From: Clavelina lepadiformis | Lineage: Eukaryota; Chordata; Ascidiacea; Aplousobranchia; Clavelinidae | Direction: 5' to 3' | DNA length: 64,000 bases | NCBI RefSeq assembly: GCF_947623445.1 | Contig: NC_135241.1 | Coordinates: forward strand, 4,404,501 to 4,468,500 | In this document: positions 58,960-64,000 of the stretch, in pieces | Position numbering within the stretch: position 1 is the stretch's first letter | Layout of the letters: each line of letters opens with the position of its first letter | Program-made: the position numbers and the translations under genes | The notes under the pieces: generated by a model | Told to the model about the DNA's origin: nothing | Databases searched by the model: none | What the model saw: the letters and a program-made list of their open reading frames with translations, nothing else

Positions 58960-60485
58960 GTCTAGTAGTTTAGTAGATAACATTCCTATATAACAGTATA
59001 ATGAATACTTATTTTTTATATCTTTTGTATTTCTGTACACCCGGCGATTATTTCCTTTCATAATTGTCTTTCTAACAGGTTGCACCAGAGCTTTTCTAAA
59101 CAAACAAATCCAATAAGAACTCAGAAGAACGGCTGATAATGCGTTCGTTAGTTAATTATTTATAATTGTGACATAACCTTTCAGCCTTTGGCTTACATGT
59201 CTTTACTATTCTTTTACAGGTACGACTCAACCTGAAGTATAAAATATGTGACATTCATTCCAATTTCCTATATATTGCGAGTTGACTTGTTAAATTATCC
59301 TATGCAACTCTGTAGGGAACAGAGTCATATGTTGTTCCATAATGCACATGTGTCACGATAATTTATTGCTGTACTAATTTAGCACTTAAGTGTCTTTTCT
59401 TCTTCCAACTATTGTTCTGTGCACGCATAACCTAGATTGTAATGATCGTGTTCGTCGTCGACCCACATTTAAATTAATCTTTATTCTTTTTATGGGTCAG
59501 CACGAGTTCTAGCATTTGTTTGACATGTTTTAAGAGCTGGAAAGCCGGGGTAATAGTTCGAGTCGTATTACTAAACTGAATTAATTATTTCGGCGTAGTG
59601 GAGTTATGGCCTATTTTCTATTACTGTTGTTACTGTTGTTGTTATAGTGGTTTAGGCTACGCTAGAGTTACCTTATCTGAAAAAGTTAAATTCTGGTCGG
59701 TCTCAATGACCAACTTTCGCGAAACCAAACATGCGCTATACGGCGATTTTACAGTATTTTGTTACATCCTACCAATCCTCTTATATTGTTCGCAAGACAG
59801 CATCACTGTCACAAAGGGAAAAAGCACAGAATTGCCACATTTGTTTGGTCCAACAACTTTCTGTTTTATGAGTATTAAACCTTCTTCCCGCTTAACGAAA
59901 ATAAGACCAGTTTTCCTACATTCACCACCTAAAATTTACCTAAACTAGCCTAGTCAAATGACCCGAAAAACAAAAAAGCTAATTCGCATAATTACCAAAT
60001 AATCAAAATTACTATGTCACAAAGCAAAGTTAACTAAAAATAACACTTGTTTGCATTTTGTCAGTAAATTTACATTTTCGCTTAACATTTTCAACAGTAA
60101 AAAATAACAAAGTTTAATCTTTAGCACTATTTAGAAATTACAATAGGCTACAACAGAAATTCTTACTGTGAAAATATTGCCAGTTAGATTTCATAATATG
60201 CATTATTCAAAAATCCCGGACATTTAAGCACTTTTTAACATTTCTCCCTGACGTAGGTTTGAACACTAAAATCCCGGACATGTTTGGGAAAATTCCAACG
60301 TTTGGTGACCCTAGGCTTCGCTGAACCTTTAAATATGCTCACTGTTTATTGTTAGGCCTGCGCCTACACAGCCACAATGATTACTGTTATCATCGATGAT
60401 GACGCTTTTGTTGAGCACGGGGAGGGCATAAACCCTCGTGAGAGACGTCTCTTCATAATAATTTCAACTGCTTGTCGAGATCACG

Positions 60486-61243
60486 GGTTTGGTGACACTT
60501 AATCACGCGACAATTAATCACGCGACGCTTAATCACCGACACATAATCACTAGGACATTTAATCACGCGACATTTAATCACGCGACACATAATCACTAGG
60601 ACATTTAATCACGCGACACATAATCACTAGGACATTTAATCACGCGACATTTAATCACACATTTACAATATTTTTTTACATTTACAATTTACAGCAATGT
60701 TATGCATGGGAAATGTAAGCAACTGCACGAAGATAGACTAAAATCTCGCTTGACAGATAAGGGCATTCTTCCAGAGTTCCAAAACCGACGCTCTGACACA
60801 GTTTCAAGTAGCATTGTATTTTACGGTGTAACGTTTTGATGGTACTTTGGTCAAGAGCTTCGGTGACAATACAGTAGAATAATGTTAGATATTACATAGG
60901 TTATACTTTCGGACAATATAACAATTAGACTTTATGAAGCTGGTGTTGATTTAAAGAAACATTATAGAGAAAGCCGGCGCAACGGAGTCAAAACAATTGT
61001 CGGGGAGTTCTAAAAGAAAGACCAAGGAAGCCTTTGGCAGTCGCATCCAAGTGATTATGTGTCGCGTGATTAAATGTCGCGTGATTAAGTATCCAAATCG
61101 CGTGATTAAATGTCCTAGTGATTATGTGTCGCGTGATTAAATGTCCTAGTGATTATGTGTCGCGTGATTAAATGTCCTAGTGATTATGTGTCGGTGATTA
61201 AATGTCGCGTGATTAAGTGTCGCGTGATTAAGTGTCGGTACAC
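60486..61243. mobile_element. Fold-back element with modular inverted arms (Mutator-like by duplication size)
   Basis: About 758 bp, flanked by a perfect 9-bp duplication gagatcacg (60477-60485 and 61245-61253; ten bases if the preceding c is counted). The left arm, 60486-60660, and the right arm, 61051-61243, are inverted copies built from two short modules: a 15-mer of the type ATTTAATCACGCGAC and a 16-mer ACATAATCACTAGGAC, in a partly conserved order, about ten modules per arm. The 390-bp centre shows no open frame I can name. Outermost bases are GGT(T/G)T...GACACTT on both sides. Confidence 0.88.
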
Positions 61244-63090
61244 CGAGATCACGTTGTTACTTATTTTATCTGATGCGTTATAACTGTATGGTAATACGTG
61301 AACCAATGTTTCAGTAACTAAAGGGGCAGCCAAATAGGAAAGTTTACTGCTAAAGATAATTATAAACTATCCTGTCCAATTTATCCAGCCAGGTAGTTGT
61401 CATCTGTCGTCATACTCAATAAGACAATTTATGTTTTTACTTAATGTGTGCCTCAAGTCAATCAAACTACTGTAGATTGAACGGAAAGAGTCCAGTTGTT
61501 ATTATCTAACTTTAAGCTAATGCTAGTTTTTAACTTTTCTGTGTGCTGGTATCCCTTGAGCTTTCATAAACTTTCCCTATCTAAAATGACTTGCAAATAT
61601 AAATCAAATAGTAGTAGGCAACTGCATAATTACGGTAACATGAAACACAATGGAATAGTGATGAATAAAACAATAGCCTGTTTCTCGCGGCTTTTAATCG
61701 AGGGCGATTTCTATTTTTTAATCAGATCAACAGACAATGGACGATCGGACTCTTTTACTGTGCTGCTAATTCTGTTTCATCAGGAGACGCTTACTGTAAG
61801 ACACTGCTCACACTTCGAGTCTCTTGTTGAAAGAACGTTTTCACACTTCCAATTCGGTATGCTGCTGGCGTTCAACTTTGTTTAAATGACGACTTTCAAT
61901 AGAGTAATACTATAGCGTCGTTGCGGCTTCCAATCGAGGGCGGCTTTTAATCAAGAAAATATGCTACTTTATTTGATATATATAATCTACGCTCTACAAT
62001 ATTTATTATAAGATTCTATTTTTCATTGTCCTACCCACTGACTGCTTTGATGTCTTGAGCGCCCACGGGAAACATTATCGTCCGATCAAGAACCAGTGTT
62101 CTAAACTAGGGCTTTTCGAAGTTAGTTCACGCGCAACCATCTCAGTTTGAGTATACAAGACTTTTTGTGACCTTTTGTAGTGGGAAAAGTTTAAGTTAAC
62201 TATAGTATGATCTATAATACTGTGTGCATATAGCATTGGATGCCCATAAGCGACGGTATTTTTTCAGTCCCAAAAATGTTTACGTCACTTTCGGTTTAAA
62301 AATATAGTAGGCATATACTATAGGCTACAGTACCTATCTTTTTTTACACCCTTGAGAATAAGAAAATAGGTTATACATATAGACTGCAATAACCCTTGCA
62401 ACTTATGAAACATAGCGGGTCAAAATTAAAATTTACCGAAACTTTCATGTTTTTGTGTAACTTTGAGAGTTTTGGCAAAAGCGTTAGATCAAATCGGAAG
62501 AAGTAACCAAAATATTTTTGTTCGGAAGTTTATGTAACTACTTTTTCTTTATTAAAAGTGTAACATTCTATCCAACTTCATGGAACTACCACATAGTGAT
62601 TGGTTATAAAACATTATAAAAAATAGCAAATAATTCATATTGTGCCCTTACAAGGCTACTGAGCGCTGTTTTGAAAAATTTCGGGATGTTTATGAGTTCG
62701 CGTCGCCGCATCTACGAATGAAATAAAGGAACAATAATGACCGTTATCTGATGGTGCGTGTGGCCGGCTAGGTATACCTATACCAGGTATAGTTACAGTA
62801 GCCTATACAAAACATATTGGCCATAGGCAAGTGTATTGCCACTACAAACGGTGTTTTCTATAGTTGCTTATACAAGTATTTTTTCTGAACTAGTTAAAGT
62901 CCTGTTGACTCCAAGTTAGAAAAACTGTTTTAAACAATAATGGCAGCTCGCTGGAGCACAAGTGGCGTTTAGACAATTACTGTTGCTCCTTACTTGATGT
63001 ATTTATAATTGCTTGCAAGTTCCTAACTGCTACGCCATGATTATTGTATGCAATAAAATAACACTTCATGAAGCCCCTATACTCCTGAAG
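61244..63090. other. Intergenic between fold-back elements
   Basis: No gene recognised. Two pieces of a GCGGCTTTTAATCGAGGGCG motif (61687-61710 and 61923-61953) suggest remnants of a dispersed repeat. Confidence 0.4.
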
Positions 63091-63469
63091 GGTTCTACGA
63101 CAATTAACCGTTTGAAATTGACCGCGAACAAACTAACCGGGGACAACTGACCGTGACGTAAATTGACCTAGAACCAACTGACCGGAATCAAAATTGACCG
63201 GGAGGTAAATTGACCGTGCAAGTGCTGAATTATTGTGTTTAAGTTGATGGTTAGCTAGCAGGTCACGGTTCACAAATGATATAAATCATTATCACTTAAA
63301 TCATATAATTTGAATAAACAACAATGCTAATTTGGACTACTTATTTCATACAATTGTACGGTTAAAATGCATAGTGGTTGATTTGTGTGGCCGGCCAATT
63401 TGTTGCCGGTCAGTTGACCAAGACCAATTGTCGCCGGTTAATTTGTTCACGGTTAATTGACGTGATCCC
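63091..63469. mobile_element. Small fold-back element, AATTGACCG-type arms
   Basis: 379 bp flanked by a perfect 9-bp duplication ctcctgaag (63082-63090 and 63470-63478). The left arm (about 63091-63222) repeats AAATTGACCG / CAACTGACCG / AACAAACTAACCGG modules. The right arm (about 63389-63469) carries inverted GGTTAATTTGTTC, CGGTCAGTTGACC and GGTTAATTGACGTGATCCC. No coding capacity. Confidence 0.87.
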
Positions 63470-63837
63470 CTCCTGAAGAAGCCTAAGGAATTCTTTTGGA
63501 AAAATGTTAATCAATCTTCGTAAAGTTGAAGTATCCATTACGCAGAAGACGTGGCCTATGCGTCTATGTGACTACTACTACATGCTCATAATTTATAAAT
63601 GCAAGAAGTCTTCGCCTATATTTGTTCATTGCGGTGTTATGCTCAGTTCAACGAAAGGAAACATACATCCTCTTCTCTTGAAAATATAGGAAGCTAATTT
63701 GCAAAACGTTTAGGAAGCAGGATGATTTTCTTGGAGAAGAAAAATATTTTCCCAACCTTTCCCTACTGCATCCTTAGGCATATATGTGTTGTGAAGACTC
63801 ACGCGCACTTGACGACTTGGACCCACATACATTTTTT

Positions 63838-64000
63838 GGTTCCACGACATATGACCGCGGGAAAATGACCGCGAACAAACTCACCGGGGACAACTGAACG
63901 TGACGTAAATTGACCGCGAACAAACTGACTTTGATGTAAATTGACCGCGAACAAACCAACCGGGAACAGACTTACCGGAATGAAAATTGACCGGGAGGTA
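63838..64000. mobile_element. Second AATTGACCG fold-back copy, cut by the window edge
   Basis: Starts GGTTCCACGACATATGACCG, against GGTTCTACGACAATTAACCG in the 63091 copy, and runs through GACCGCGAACAAACT, GGGGACAACTGA and GTGACGTAAATTGACC in the same order. The right arm lies beyond the window. Confidence 0.8.

Larger units (their letters stand above)
55854..60485. other. Intergenic, repeats only
   Basis: No protein gene recognised. It contains an imperfect hairpin (56094-56163), a diverged tandem duplication (56191-56438), a tRNA-like repeat split by a MITE (56485-56805) and a hAT MITE (58611-58959). The sequence near 60190-60310 has two copies of AATCCCGGACAT and ends GTTTGGTGACCCTAGG, perhaps a decayed transposon. 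Confidence 0.45.

Noticed and set aside
60480-61260. The 60.5-61.2 kb repeat as a CRISPR array
   Set aside because: Repeats are 15-16 bases, adjacent without unique spacers, inverted between the two arms, and the DNA is animal.
61496-61885. 129-residue open frame on the plus strand
   Set aside because: The sequence overlaps a repeat motif, has no family resemblance and no supporting neighbours.

Overview
The window is animal nuclear DNA: AT-rich, with spliced genes, GT-AG introns and a heavy load of short non-autonomous DNA transposons. Gene content is metazoan: a secreted multi-Kunitz protein, AMP deaminase, a RanGAP1 with a vertebrate-type SUMO-acceptor tail, MUL1, fructose-1,6-bisphosphatase, METTL2, UQCR10, SLX1, UBL5, MZT2, elongin B and a choline/ethanolamine phosphotransferase. 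Short intergenic gaps between same-strand genes, chordate-like protein versions and the base composition suggest an invertebrate chordate, most likely an ascidian tunicate (Ciona-like). That assignment is an inference, not something the sequence proves.

Layout. 1-3.3 kb: no protein gene recognised; two tRNA-derived relics. 3.3-5.2 kb (+): nine-exon gene for a secreted four-Kunitz inhibitor. 6.5-14.0 kb (-): AMP deaminase, 17 coding exons resolved, extreme N-terminus not placed. 15.7-18.6 kb (-): four-exon gene for a 170-residue protein I do not recognise. 18.6-24.3 kb: gene-poor and rich in repeat fragments. 24.3-26.6 kb (-): RanGAP1. 28.9-30.0 kb (+): intronless MUL1. 30.9-33.6 kb (-): GT32-like, type II membrane glycosyltransferase. 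34.4-37.6 kb (-): FBP. 37.8-38.9 kb (-): intronless METTL2. 39.1-39.6 kb: a piggyBac-like MITE. 42.6-45.0 kb (+): UQCR10, whose single intron holds several hAT MITEs. 45.3-47.4 kb (-): SLX1; 47.5-47.8 kb (-): UBL5; 48.2-48.7 kb (-): MZT2. 52.0-52.9 kb (-): elongin B. 54.7-55.9 kb (-): CEPT1/CHPT1. 56-64 kb: no gene recognised, but a MITE nested in a tRNA-like repeat and three fold-back elements with modular inverted arms.

The genes are mostly housekeeping: purine nucleotide metabolism, gluconeogenesis, phospholipid synthesis, respiratory complex III, Ran GTPase cycling, mitochondrial ubiquitin ligation, tRNA m3C modification, DNA junction resolution, ubiquitin-like splicing factor, gamma-tubulin complex and elongin. 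They do not form one pathway. Two same-strand pairs are close enough to suggest polycistronic transcription resolved by trans-splicing, as known in tunicates: UBL5-SLX1 (103 bp between stop and start) and METTL2-FBP (245 bp). The most unusual structures are the fold-back elements near the right edge, the Kunitz gene whose four domains are each split at the same tryptophan codon, and the dense set of hAT MITEs with intact 8-bp target duplications, largely inside introns.
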